Below, in pieces: positions 45,045 to 54,498 of a stretch of DNA of 64,000 nucleotides. Under the pieces are notes generated by a model. The model had not been told where the DNA came from and searched no databases. It saw only the letters and a program-made list of their open reading frames with translations. Source of the DNA: Oscillospiraceae bacterium (GTDB lineage Bacteria; Bacillota; Clostridia; Oscillospirales; Ruminococcaceae); the NCBI GenBank assembly GCA_009784825.1, contig WQXO01000011.1, positions 1 through 64,000 of the forward strand. Reading direction: 5' to 3'. The stretch's first letter is position 1, and every line of letters begins with the position of its first letter. Made by a program: the position numbers and the translations under genes.

Positions 45045-46259
45045 ATGGCATTACACAAAAAGAACGTGGAGAATTTACAGGTCAGCGGCAAAAGAGTATT
45101 GGTTCGGTGCGACTTTAACGTACCCATGAAAGACGGCAGTATCACTAACGATAACAGAATTGTTGCCGCATTGCCGACGATTAAGAAACTAATCGAAAAC
45201 AGAGCAAAGGTAATCCTCTGCTCACATTTAGGAAAAGTAAAAACCGAGGAAGATAAAGCAAGGCTCACTTTAGCGGCAGTAGCGGTAAGGCTTTCCGAAC
45301 TGCTCGGCAAAGATGTTGCATTTGCTAAGGACGCAGAGGTTGTCGGTGCGAATGCCCGTTCAGCAGTTGAAAAAATGAACAACGGCGATGTAATTCTGCT
45401 TGAGAATACCCGCTTCCGCCCCGAGGAAACCAAAAACGGTGAAGCGTTCAGCAGGGACTTAGCGTCAATCGCCGACGTTTTCGTGAACGACGCATTCGGC
45501 TCGGCACACAGGGCTCACTGTTCTACCGTAGGCGTTACCGAGTTTATAGGTGGCGAAACCGCTGTGGGTTATCTCATGAATAAAGAAATCGAATTCTTAG
45601 GCAACGCTGTGGAAAGTCCCGAACGTCCGTTCGTGGCTATTCTCGGCGGTGCTAAGGTTGCGGATAAGCTTAATGTAATCGCTAATCTTTTAGAAAAATG
45701 TGACACGCTTATTATCGGCGGCGGAATGGCATATACCTTTGCAAAAGCACAGGGGCATGAAGTAGGTAAGTCACTTGTAGACAACGAAAAGCTTGACTAT
45801 TGCCGTGAAATGATTGCAAAAGCAGAAAAGTTAAATAAAAAGCTGCTTCTTCCCGTGGACACAGCGGTATACGGTTCATTCCCCGACCCGATTGACGCTG
45901 AAATAGCTGTTAATTACGTTGACATGGACAAAATACCCGCTGACGTTCTCGGACTCGATATAGGCAAGAAAACCTGTGAAATATTCGCAGAGGCGGTTAA
46001 AACCGCAAAAACCGTTGTTTGGAACGGGCCAATGGGCGTGTTTGAGAACCCGGTTCTCGCACAAGGTACAATTGCAGTTGCCAAGGCACTCGCAGAAGCT
46101 GATGCAACCACAGTTATCGGCGGCGGTGACTCTGCGGCGGCAGTGGTGCAGTTAGGGTTCGCCGATAAGATGTCGCACATTTCCACAGGCGGCGGTGCAT
46201 CGTTAGAGTATCTCGAGGGCAAGGGTTTACCCGGCATAGAAGCAATTCAAGAGACTTAA
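45045..46259 (+). CDS. pgk: Phosphoglycerate kinase
   Basis: The 404-residue product transfers phosphate from 1,3-bisphosphoglycerate to ADP in glycolysis. Motifs: [10 protein letters not shown] at the N-terminus, [42 protein letters not shown], and the C-terminal [13 protein letters not shown] nucleotide site. Start ATG 45045 follows AAAGGAG. It leads the pgk-tpiA-gpmI group; gap and eno, often adjacent, are not in the window. Confidence 0.97.
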   Translation: MALHKKNVENLQVSGKRVLVRCDFNVPMKDGSITNDNRIVAALPTIKKLIENRAKVILCSHLGKVKTEEDKARLTLAAVAVRLSELLGKDVAFAKDAEVVGANARSAVEKMNNGDVILLENTRFRPEETKNGEAFSRDLASIADVFVNDAFGSAHRAHCSTVGVTEFIGGETAVGYLMNKEIEFLGNAVESPERPFVAILGGAKVADKLNVIANLLEKCDTLIIGGGMAYTFAKAQGHEVGKSLVDNEKLDYCREMIAKAEKLNKKLLLPVDTAVYGSFPDPIDAEIAVNYVDMDKIPADVLGLDIGKKTCEIFAEAVKTAKTVVWNGPMGVFENPVLAQGTIAVAKALAEADATTVIGGGDSAAAVVQLGFADKMSHISTGGGASLEYLEGKGLPGIEAIQET

Positions 46260-46296
46260 CTTGTATTTTTACTGCCATACTGCGTCAAAAATGCTC

Positions 46297-46326
46297 GGAA
46301 TACACGCGGTATTCCTGTGCTTTTTT
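46297..46326 (+). terminator. Hairpin with T run between pgk and tpiA
   Basis: Stem GGAATAC/GTATTCC (46297-46303, 46309-46315) followed by TGTGCTTTTTT. It is modest and may partly attenuate transcription into tpiA. Confidence 0.5.
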
Positions 46327-46382
46327 CCTTGTCTTGCAATAAAAATCCTGCGTTAAATTTACTATATAACATGGAGAATACA

Positions 46383-47150
46383 ATGAATAAACAACTTAGA
46401 AAAGTAGTAATCGCCGGGAACTGGAAAATGAACAAAACCCGCCCCGAAGCGATTGAATTAATTAACCAAATCAAACCTCTCGCTGATAATGTTTCATGTG
46501 AAATTGTTGTCTGCGTGCCTTATACCGCCTTGGAAACAGCAATACAAGCGGTTAAGGGGACTAATATCAAGGTCGGTGCCCAGAACGTGCATTTCGAGAA
46601 ATCGGGAGCGTTCACAGGGGAAATTTCCGCAGATATGCTCAAAGAATTAGGCGTTGATTATGTAATCATCGGTCACAGCGAACGCCGCCAGTATTTCGGG
46701 GAAACCGACACAACAGTGAACAAACGTACCAAAGCGGCGTTACAAGCAGGGTTAATCCCGATTATGTGCGTGGGTGAGTTACTTGAGGAGCGTGAGGCAG
46801 ATATAACCGAAGAAGTTGTTTCCCGCCAGATTAAATTGGATATGGCAGGATTTACAGCAGATGAGGTTAAAAAGACAGTAATCGCTTACGAGCCGGTATG
46901 GGCTATAGGCACAGGTAAAACCGCCACTAACGAACAAGCGGGCGAGGCATGCGGACTTATTCGTAATGTTATCGCAAAGCTGCACGGGAAAGACGTGGCA
47001 GACGCTGTAACAATCCAGTATGGCGGTTCGATGAACGCACAAAACGCCGCAGACTTGCTTAAACAGGAGGATGTGGACGGCGGGTTAATCGGCGGTGCAT
47101 CGCTCAAAGCGGAAGACTTCGGAATAATCATAAAGGCGGCGAATACATGA
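46383..47150 (+). CDS. tpiA: Triosephosphate isomerase
   Basis: The 255-residue product interconverts dihydroxyacetone phosphate and glyceraldehyde 3-phosphate. Catalytic elements: NWKMNK, GHSERRQYFGE with the His, AYEPVWAIGTGKTA with the Glu and loop 6, and YGGSMNAQNAADL with GGLIGGASL near the end. Start ATG 46383 has GGAG upstream; a longer in-frame start is unlikely. Its stop overlaps gpmI by four bases. Confidence 0.97.
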   Translation: MNKQLRKVVIAGNWKMNKTRPEAIELINQIKPLADNVSCEIVVCVPYTALETAIQAVKGTNIKVGAQNVHFEKSGAFTGEISADMLKELGVDYVIIGHSERRQYFGETDTTVNKRTKAALQAGLIPIMCVGELLEEREADITEEVVSRQIKLDMAGFTADEVKKTVIAYEPVWAIGTGKTATNEQAGEACGLIRNVIAKLHGKDVADAVTIQYGGSMNAQNAADLLKQEDVDGGLIGGASLKAEDFGIIIKAANT

Positions 47151-48706
47151 AACCTATCTTATTAATCGTAATGGACGGTATCGGTTACAGTACAACCGGA
47201 GTAGGCGATGCGGTTACGCTCGCAAACACACCTACACTTGATAAATTAATGAAAGAGTGTCCGACAACTCGCTTAAAAGCACACGGCACAGCGGTGGGAC
47301 TGCCATCCGACGATGACATGGGTAATTCCGAGGTAGGGCATAACGCATTAGGGTGCGGGCAGGTGTATTCGCAAGGTGCGAAGTTAGTCAATGAAGCTAT
47401 TGAAAGCGGGAAAATGTTCGAGGGTGAGGTCTGGAAAGAAGTAATCAACAATGTCAAGACCAATGATAGTGTACTGCACTTTTTAGGATTACTCTCAGAC
47501 GGTAACGTCCACTCTAACATAGCACACTTGTTCGACATGCTCAAGCGTGCTAAGGCAGACGGTGCAAAACAAGCAAGGGTTCATATATTATTAGACGGGC
47601 GTGATGTTCCGGCGACAAGTGCATTGGAATATGTCGAACAACTCGAAAACGTCCTCGCCGATTTAAATGATGATACCTTCGACGGGAAAATCGCTTCCGG
47701 CGGCGGCAGAATGAAGATAACTATGGACAGATACCAAGCCGATTGGGCAATGGTAGAGCGTGGCTGGTTGACCCATGTAAGGGGTGAGGGCAGGACTTTC
47801 GGTTCAGCGAAAGAGGCGATTGAGGTTCTGCGTAGCGAGAATGACGGAATTATCGACCAAGACCTACCGCCTTTCGTAATTGATAACACAGGAATTGTTG
47901 ACAACGACAGTGTAATCCTGTTTAATTTCAGAGGTGACAGGGCTATCGAAATCTCTATGGCTTTTGATAATGAGCGGTTTATGTACTTCGACAGAGGTAT
48001 GAAACCCGATGTGGTATACGCCGGTATGTTACAGTACGACGGTGACTTAGCTTTACCGAAGCGTTACTTAGTCAACCCGCCCGAAATCACGAATACCTTG
48101 TCAGAATTATTAGTCAAGAATAATATTAGGCAATACGCTGTTTCCGAAACACAAAAATTCGGACACGTAACATATTTCTGGAACGGGAACAAAAGCGGTA
48201 AATTCTCCGATGAATTGGAAACCTATAAAGAAATCCCATCAGACAAGGTCAGCTTTGACGAACGCCCGTGGATGAAGTCTGCCGATATTACCGATGATTT
48301 AATCGAGGTTCTGCGAAGCGGGAAATATGATTTTATCCGCTGTAACTTCCCGAACGGCGACATGGTAGGGCATACAGGAAGCCTCGAAGCGACTATCGTA
48401 GGGGTTGAGGCGGTGGACTTAGCATTAACAAGGCTTATAAAAGTCTGCGATGAATGTGATGTTACGCTTATTGTAACCGCAGACCACGGTAACGCCGATG
48501 AAATGCTCGAGAAAGACAAGAAAGGCAACTTGGCACTGAGAACCGCACATTCATTGAACCCCGTGCCTTTTATAATCAAAGATACCCAAAAGAGTTACGA
48601 GTTGAAACAAGGCGATAATTTCGGACTTGCCAATGTCGCACCCACAATTGCAGAGCTATTCGGGATTGATAAACCCGACTGCTGGGAAGAAAGCTTGTTA
48701 AAATAA
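47147..48706 (+). CDS. gpmI: 2,3-bisphosphoglycerate-independent phosphoglycerate mutase
   Basis: The 519-residue product isomerises 3- and 2-phosphoglycerate with two Mn ions. It shows LLIVMDGIGYS, DDDMGNSEVGHNALG with the phosphorylated Ser, HILLDGRDVPATSA, FNFRGDRAIEIS and the C-terminal metal site (NFPNGDMVGHTGS, VTADHGNADEM, RTAHSLNPVPF). Translationally coupled to tpiA by ATGA. The gap to the next operon is only 31 bp with no terminator, so transcription may read into the SNF2-like gene. Confidence 0.97.
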   Translation: MKPILLIVMDGIGYSTTGVGDAVTLANTPTLDKLMKECPTTRLKAHGTAVGLPSDDDMGNSEVGHNALGCGQVYSQGAKLVNEAIESGKMFEGEVWKEVINNVKTNDSVLHFLGLLSDGNVHSNIAHLFDMLKRAKADGAKQARVHILLDGRDVPATSALEYVEQLENVLADLNDDTFDGKIASGGGRMKITMDRYQADWAMVERGWLTHVRGEGRTFGSAKEAIEVLRSENDGIIDQDLPPFVIDNTGIVDNDSVILFNFRGDRAIEISMAFDNERFMYFDRGMKPDVVYAGMLQYDGDLALPKRYLVNPPEITNTLSELLVKNNIRQYAVSETQKFGHVTYFWNGNKSGKFSDELETYKEIPSDKVSFDERPWMKSADITDDLIEVLRSGKYDFIRCNFPNGDMVGHTGSLEATIVGVEAVDLALTRLIKVCDECDVTLIVTADHGNADEMLEKDKKGNLALRTAHSLNPVPFIIKDTQKSYELKQGDNFGLANVAPTIAELFGIDKPDCWEESLLK

Positions 48707-48737
48707 ACATTATATCTTTCAGGAGGAATAAAAGAAT

Positions 48738-50675
48738 ATGAACGATTTAAAATGGATTACCTGTCAAGGGCTGAACATGAACCCGTATAACCTGTCAGTT
48801 CCCGAAAGGGTGCAGAGCTTCGGGTATGCTTTGGTGTTTGATGAATTCGGCGGAGGTAAGACAGCAAAGGCACAGCTGTGTATTCACGACGTTATAACCG
48901 CTGAAAGTAAGCCGAATATCCTGATTATTTGTCCGGAATCGCTTACCCAAAGCTGGTATTCCACCTTGCTTTCAGAACTCGGTGTAGATTTTAAGCTGAT
49001 TTCCGGCTTAGGTAACACCGTATCGTTCTATTCTGAGGATATATCTAATTTATACATTATTAATGAAGAGCAGTTGGATTCTGCGGGAGCAGGCGGCATA
49101 ATCGGCGATAAGAAGTTCGTGTGGGATTTAATGATTATCGACGCCAGCCTTTCGGTAGCGGGTGCAGATTGGGAGCTGTATTCCAAAAACTGCGAGAACA
49201 AGGCAAAAGGTTTATTAGTTTTTGCTTCGTCACCGTTCCCCTATGATAAAGACCAAACCGACGAGGTCAGAAAAATGGTTAAGGGGTTCTTATACAATGA
49301 CGCACAAAAAGAGCTTGTTGATGATTTAGTAATCGACGAGAGCATTATCATGTTTAACAAGAATGTGCCGGTTATGCGGTATTACAACACCGTTCGGGGC
49401 AAGCGGAATGTCGTTATGCTGGAATACGATATTGACAAGAAAATCGCAACCCCGGGTAACAGAATTGTTGATATTCAAGCGGGCGTGCCGATTTACACCT
49501 ACGGCGGCAACTTCTTTGAGGAATATAACCATAAGTTAAAAAGCACATATTTAAGACCTTATTATAATGAGGATGACATAAACGCATTAAGAGATGTGGA
49601 CACTAAATTGGGTGTATTCCTCGATAAATTAAGCGAGGTTCTTAAGAAAACCGGCAATAACATAGTTATTTACTTTACCTGCCAGAACACGCTGAACTAT
49701 ATATCAAAGGTAATTACATCAGTTTATCCGGACATTCCCGTAAGAACACAAACAGGAAGTGCGGTAGACGGTGAGTTCCTTAATCGCTTCTTCAGCGGTG
49801 AGGACAGTTCTGACGCCCGTGTAATCCTCGCTACCGACGCAATCGGCGAACGCTATCACGCACTCAAAAAAGCGACACATATTATAAATTATGAATACCC
49901 CGGAAACCCCGCAGAATTAGAACGCCGTTTCTTCCGAAGCGGAATGGAAAGCTCCACCCCCGAGGAATTCATCATGTTCAGCGATTATAACGCCATGTTT
50001 GACGGCAGAATTCTTGTAAAGGTCATGATGGCAGGGCTGTACAAGTGCTTCAAAAAGCAGATTCCTACACAGAATGTGTTGTTCTGGGTTCCCGAAGCAG
50101 AGAAATATCTCGCAGAGGTGTTGACCGACTTGAAGTTCTATTCCGAAAACGCAAAAGGTGCGGCGGCAGACTTCGCCCCGAAGTTCCGTGCGGAATATAA
50201 CATTCACGATGCGGCACAAGCCAAAACCCCGGAAAAAGCCGCCTCCTGTGCAAAGTATATGTTAGGGCGACTTGTCGGACTGTTTGACATAAACGACATT
50301 ATGGACTCTGACGACGTTAAGAAACCGGCATTGTTAAAGGCGACTAAGCAGTGTGTAGAATCAATTCGTGACGGGTACATTTATTATGATGACGAAATGA
50401 AAACACGCTTAATCAAAAACGAGAACAACCTTGACGCAATCGCACGGGAATACGAGAACAATAAGTTTATAGCAGGGCTGAAATCCTCAGAGGAAGCATT
50501 AACAGCCATGACTAAGGAAGAAAAATATCCGTTTATCAGAAACGAAATCGAGCAGCTCCCCGACAGTATGAAAACTCCCGTGCTGTATAACATATGGAAG
50601 TATTACAGGTTCAAAAAGGGGATAAAGAAACCGCTCAGAGAGTTCATGGATATGTATAACAAGGGGGTGATTTAA
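48738..50675 (+). CDS. Degenerate SNF2-like helicase/ATPase, unrecognised family
   Basis: The 645-residue product has the two-lobe shape of an SF2/SNF2 protein with changed motifs. Motif I is VFDEFGGGKTAKA at about residues 33-45 (SNF2 usually DEMGLGKT). The DEAH position reads IIDAS at 133-137, losing the catalytic Glu. Motif III-like VFASSPF is at 161-167. Lobe two has GNNIVIYFTCQNTLNYI, motif V VILATDAIGERYH (362-374) and a motif VI-like ELERRFFRSG (393-402) instead of QRxGR. A helical C-terminal region of about 170 residues follows. ATP binding looks possible, hydrolysis uncertain. Strong AGGAGG site; its stop abuts the GHKL gene start. Confidence 0.7.
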   Translation: MNDLKWITCQGLNMNPYNLSVPERVQSFGYALVFDEFGGGKTAKAQLCIHDVITAESKPNILIICPESLTQSWYSTLLSELGVDFKLISGLGNTVSFYSEDISNLYIINEEQLDSAGAGGIIGDKKFVWDLMIIDASLSVAGADWELYSKNCENKAKGLLVFASSPFPYDKDQTDEVRKMVKGFLYNDAQKELVDDLVIDESIIMFNKNVPVMRYYNTVRGKRNVVMLEYDIDKKIATPGNRIVDIQAGVPIYTYGGNFFEEYNHKLKSTYLRPYYNEDDINALRDVDTKLGVFLDKLSEVLKKTGNNIVIYFTCQNTLNYISKVITSVYPDIPVRTQTGSAVDGEFLNRFFSGEDSSDARVILATDAIGERYHALKKATHIINYEYPGNPAELERRFFRSGMESSTPEEFIMFSDYNAMFDGRILVKVMMAGLYKCFKKQIPTQNVLFWVPEAEKYLAEVLTDLKFYSENAKGAAADFAPKFRAEYNIHDAAQAKTPEKAASCAKYMLGRLVGLFDINDIMDSDDVKKPALLKATKQCVESIRDGYIYYDDEMKTRLIKNENNLDAIAREYENNKFIAGLKSSEEALTAMTKEEKYPFIRNEIEQLPDSMKTPVLYNIWKYYRFKKGIKKPLREFMDMYNKGVI

Positions 50676-53600
50676 TTGGCAAAATTAGTGGAAAAACCGG
50701 TAAAAGAACTTATAGGTGACTTTTATCAAGCCCATGCCAATGGCGATACCGAGGGTATGAAGTCCCCTCTCGGCAAATTGCAGAACATGATATTCACGGG
50801 TGAGCTTAACAGTGAACCGTTCATCGAGTATTATAATGAGATGTACAGCGGCAGAACTGCCTATAACGCCTTAATCAGCGTGACGGATTATCCGTTCGAG
50901 AGTATATTCCGTGAGCTTTTACAGAACGCTTTCGACTGTTATTACGCCACTAAGGACGTTAAGATAATGGTGAATTTCCGTGACAACGACGAAATATCGC
51001 TGTCATATAACGAAATCGGCTTCACCATGGAGCAATTCCTGTATTATTTGGCGTTCGGGCGGAACTCGGGCGACAGGAGCAAGGAGGGTCGCTTCGGTGT
51101 CGGTGCTAAGAGTGTGTTCATGAACGTGGAATGGCTTTCCATGCGTTCCAACAACTTTAGCTTTAAAATCCAAAACCAAGGCGGCACACTTAATATTCTT
51201 GAGCTTAACCTGTTAGGGTCATTGTTCAAAGGCACAGAAATCATTGTAAAGGTTTCAAGCGAGCAATATGCGAGAATCAAGAACAACTTTATGACCTTAG
51301 CAGACCAAAAAGGGCAGTTTATTAACCTTGTGGAGCTTTGCTTCGCTTTCAACCGCAAGAAAGTTATGAACCTCCCTGAAGCTAATATTGAAGAACCCGA
51401 ACGGACATTCAATATCGCAATCATGGAAAAAGGTAAGATTATCACCTTATACAAGATTATTAATAATCAAAAAGAAGATTCCGAAATGCGGACAATCCGG
51501 TTCATGCAGAACAACAAAAGCGTGGTTGACTTTATCGCACACGAGCAGGACGGGTTCAGCTATCTTATTCCTTTTGCAGTGGCAAATGCCAAGCGTGCGA
51601 GTATCGTAAAGGTATTCTTACAAAAGTATAACTTCTTTTCAACCTATGAGCTTACCGGTTTGATGAAAGCCGATTCAAAGGAAAAGTTCATTGACGAAAA
51701 GCTGTCAGCGTTCTTCATAAGCGTGTCAAACGATTATATCACATCGTTCAGAACGGGTATTAAAGCCGATTCAGAACATGTGGTAATCCAGAAAGTTGAA
51801 AAAGGCTTAAAAACGCTTATATCGGTATACAGGGAATACTTTGTTCTTGATATGCACCCACTGCCGGAAATCGAGAACAGGTGGCTTCTCCGCCCGAAAT
51901 CCTACGCTTTTGAGTTTATCAAAAACTTTATCCTAACCTCCCGCATTACCGAAAATCTAAAGAACAGCTTTCAGGAAAGCATATCCATTCAATTCCCGAA
52001 CGAGCCTGCACCTGTCAGCTATCCTGATTTAAAAGCCTCTGCGTTTTCCGTCACCAAAGGCGGCGTTTCCGAGGAGGAACACGGCAAGGGTGTCGCCTAT
52101 AAGCAGTATATCTTAGGTGAACGGGATAAGACGTTAGAGCAGCTCACACAATACCCCGAAAAAACGCTTTACCTCGCTTACGAGTGGGAGAATAAAGACG
52201 GTGCGGCAGGCAGAGAATTCTATTACGAATTCACTCGCAACAGCGGGAATTATATAATCGAATCAAGGGTCAAACCCGGATTAGCCGATTATAACCTGCA
52301 TGTCCACTTTAAGAGTGTGGTTGGTCTGCTGTTAGATAAGTTTGTGGGTAAGGACAATCTCATTGAAAATGAGGATGCGTTAGAGGGTGCGTTGTCGTTC
52401 TTTGATGAGGCGTTCAACGAGGATTATAAAATCCACATGCGTTACTATCAGTTGTATATTTCCCACCACGATGAACAGCACACCATTGATATTTCCAAGA
52501 TGAAAGTCGTGAATATCAAAAATGCAATGGAAACACTTATGAGCCGCCGTCACAGGTTCGACACCAACCAAGCGTATAACGAAACCGTGAAAATGGCACT
52601 CAACGTGTTTACACAGGGTAAAGACACTATTGCTTTCCTTAAAGAATTGAAAGCACAGGGCGGTCAAGTAACTCTCGCATTAGACATTAATAAAAAGTAT
52701 CGTTTCTCTGCATACGGAAGCCAGTTCCTAATCCCGGGGAAAACCACCAACGCCCAAATGCTCGAAATCATCGGCGACGTTGGAATGTTAATCGGGGCAG
52801 GCATGCTTAACGGGCGTAAGTTCGACTTCCCGTATTCGCCTGTACGGTATTCCTTCGACAAAGAAAAGGTTTATAATGTTCTGAAAAGCGAAACAGTCAC
52901 GCTTGAGGTTGTCGGCGAAACCTTGTCTAAGCTGTTTATGTGCGACTTAAAAATCGACAGAATTGCACTAATCGGCGAAGATGAGAAAATCTTAGACATC
53001 ATCGACCCGTGTTCCGCAGTCCCCGATAAATACAAAAAAGAAGTCGATAAGTTGGTTATCCTCAAAGAGGACTATTCCAAGGCAGAGGTTGCCGATATTG
53101 TGGAATACCTCATTACCGGCAAAAACGAGGGCAGCTTGGCGAAATCGTTCGTGCGTAATATCGTCCCGAACATCGTTCTTCCCGACCAAATGCCTTATTA
53201 TAACCGTGCATTGCCGAGCATTAACCAACAGGAATTCGGGTATCTGCGTGCCGAGTGCAAGAAGTTAGTGGAAATCCACGACCAAAAAGCGTATAAGAAC
53301 TACTTCGCTAAGGACGTTGACTCGAAATTATTCGGTTACGGCGGTTGTTGTCCCGTATGCGGTGTAGAGGCTCAAACGCTTGACAGCTTCACGGTTAAGG
53401 AATTCGAGAACGAGATTATCTCACACGATAACAAGGAACAGATATTCAAGTTCACGCTTTATATGTGTGCTAATGACTTTCATGCGGCAGGCGGCTGGGT
53501 CATTGAAGACATCAGCATCGGCGGTATGAACCCGTTCTTGTGGTTAGAGGAGATTATCAACGCTGAGGTGATTGCGTCAGAATTCCTGCATTGCAGTATC

Positions 53601-53822
53601 CGCATGACCTCGCAGGTTTCTTATGACATTCCTGCTAACGATAATGCGATTGTGCGTGATAAGGTGGTTACTACGCCGCCGAGGATTATCGATTTCGTAT
53701 TAACTCCGCTTATGGCGGCTAAGTGGGTGGAGGATAATATCGCAGAGAAAGCCCCCGATGAAAATAAATCTGTCGAAACAGCAAAAGAAGCACAAAATGA
53801 AGAAAAAGTGAATTCTAAGTAA
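50676..53822 (+). CDS. Large GHKL-ATPase protein with C-terminal zinc site, unrecognised family
   Basis: The 1048-residue product starts with TTG directly after the upstream stop (TAATTG), behind GGGGGTGA. An Hsp90/GHKL-type ATPase occupies about residues 55-350: N box FRELLQNAFD (E80, N84, D87), a G1-like NEIGFT at 112-117 and a G2 box GRFGVGAKSVF at 138-148. The long middle part matches nothing I know. C-terminal C892, C895, C931 and H936 (CPVCG...CANDFH) could bind zinc; the last 35 residues are a charged tail. The pair with the SNF2-like protein suggests a nucleic-acid-linked machine, perhaps defence or repair; that is inference. A terminator follows. Confidence 0.7.
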   Translation: MAKLVEKPVKELIGDFYQAHANGDTEGMKSPLGKLQNMIFTGELNSEPFIEYYNEMYSGRTAYNALISVTDYPFESIFRELLQNAFDCYYATKDVKIMVNFRDNDEISLSYNEIGFTMEQFLYYLAFGRNSGDRSKEGRFGVGAKSVFMNVEWLSMRSNNFSFKIQNQGGTLNILELNLLGSLFKGTEIIVKVSSEQYARIKNNFMTLADQKGQFINLVELCFAFNRKKVMNLPEANIEEPERTFNIAIMEKGKIITLYKIINNQKEDSEMRTIRFMQNNKSVVDFIAHEQDGFSYLIPFAVANAKRASIVKVFLQKYNFFSTYELTGLMKADSKEKFIDEKLSAFFISVSNDYITSFRTGIKADSEHVVIQKVEKGLKTLISVYREYFVLDMHPLPEIENRWLLRPKSYAFEFIKNFILTSRITENLKNSFQESISIQFPNEPAPVSYPDLKASAFSVTKGGVSEEEHGKGVAYKQYILGERDKTLEQLTQYPEKTLYLAYEWENKDGAAGREFYYEFTRNSGNYIIESRVKPGLADYNLHVHFKSVVGLLLDKFVGKDNLIENEDALEGALSFFDEAFNEDYKIHMRYYQLYISHHDEQHTIDISKMKVVNIKNAMETLMSRRHRFDTNQAYNETVKMALNVFTQGKDTIAFLKELKAQGGQVTLALDINKKYRFSAYGSQFLIPGKTTNAQMLEIIGDVGMLIGAGMLNGRKFDFPYSPVRYSFDKEKVYNVLKSETVTLEVVGETLSKLFMCDLKIDRIALIGEDEKILDIIDPCSAVPDKYKKEVDKLVILKEDYSKAEVADIVEYLITGKNEGSLAKSFVRNIVPNIVLPDQMPYYNRALPSINQQEFGYLRAECKKLVEIHDQKAYKNYFAKDVDSKLFGYGGCCPVCGVEAQTLDSFTVKEFENEIISHDNKEQIFKFTLYMCANDFHAAGGWVIEDISIGGMNPFLWLEEIINAEVIASEFLHCSIRMTSQVSYDIPANDNAIVRDKVVTTPPRIIDFVLTPLMAAKWVEDNIAEKAPDENKSVETAKEAQNEEKVNSK

Positions 53823-53866
53823 ACACACTATGTAGTGGTTGAGAGATTTTAAATTACAATATAGTG

Positions 53867-53894
53867 AATTCCCCCTAAATAGGGGGAATTTTTT
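53867..53894 (+). terminator. Terminator after the SNF2-like/GHKL operon
   Basis: Stem AATTCCCCC/GGGGGAATT (53867-53875, 53882-53890) with TTTTTT, separating the operon from the dcw cluster. Confidence 0.9.
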
Positions 53895-53941
53895 GTGAAA
53901 CTTGCACAAAAACCAGTCACTTTTTTTTACTATTAAAAGGC

Positions 53942-53970
53942 TTGTATTTTTTCAAATAGTATAATATAAT
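53942..53970 (+). promoter_or_regulatory. Promoter of the mraZ dcw operon
   Basis: TTGTAT (53942-53947), 17 bp, TATAAT (53965-53970; a second overlapping TATAAT at 53960-53965). Confidence 0.6.
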
Positions 53971-54008
53971 AGTGGTTACAAAGTGGTAACAAAGTGGTAG
54001 GCATGTGG
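53971..54008 (+). promoter_or_regulatory. MraZ operator: four GTGG boxes at 11-bp period
   Basis: GTGG occurs at 53972, 53983, 53994 and 54005, each exactly 11 bp apart, the middle ones as AAAGTGGT. This matches the tandem MraZ boxes by which the transcription factor controls its own operon. The boxes overlap the predicted transcription start. Confidence 0.75.
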
Positions 54009-54042
54009 AAAACTATGTTGAAAATGTTTAAATGAGGTTGTT

Positions 54043-54450
54043 ATGACGTATAAGTCAACTCTCGACGACAAAGGTCGCATGAACATTCCCGCAAAGCTCC
54101 GTGAGGAGTTCGGCGAGAGCTTTCGTGTTGCCAAAACAATCGGACAACCTTGTTTAACCCTGTATACCGATAACAAATGGAATACTATTATTGAAAAAAT
54201 AGACAAGCTGTCTTTCATAAAAGCGGCGAAATTTGAGCGTTTCTTAGTCGGCAGCTCAGACGTGATTGAACCGGACAAGCAGGGCAGGGCGTTAATTCCC
54301 GCCTCGTTAAGGGAATATGCCGGATTAAAAACAGAAATAGTTATCGTGGGCATGACCGGTCAAGCGGAAATATGGAGCAAGAAAGACTATGACGACCATG
54401 AGAAGAAAGACAATATGTCCGAGCTTGAAGCCATTTCCGAGGAGTTCTAA
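54043..54450 (+). CDS. mraZ: Transcriptional regulator MraZ
   Basis: The 135-residue product has the duplicated AbrB-like MraZ fold with two DxxxR signatures, DDKGRMNIPAKLR (residues 8-20) and DKQGRALIPASLR (near 77-89). MraZ represses the dcw operon by binding tandem boxes, and four such boxes lie just upstream. It is the first gene of the division cluster. Confidence 0.95.
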   Translation: MTYKSTLDDKGRMNIPAKLREEFGESFRVAKTIGQPCLTLYTDNKWNTIIEKIDKLSFIKAAKFERFLVGSSDVIEPDKQGRALIPASLREYAGLKTEIVIVGMTGQAEIWSKKDYDDHEKKDNMSELEAISEEF

Positions 54451-54498
54451 CCGAGAACCTCGGTACATATGCCGGCTACGCCGGAGGTTGGAGCAATA

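Noticed and set aside
46317-46382. N-terminally extended triosephosphate isomerase
   Set aside because: The extension lies on the hairpin/T-run region and shows no similarity; ATG 46383 with GGAG and MNKQLRKVVIAGNWKMN is the family start.
48738-53822. Classical restriction or DISARM/BREX defence locus
   Set aside because: No methylase, nuclease, phospholipase D or DUF1998 signature is visible in either protein, so no named defence system is claimed.
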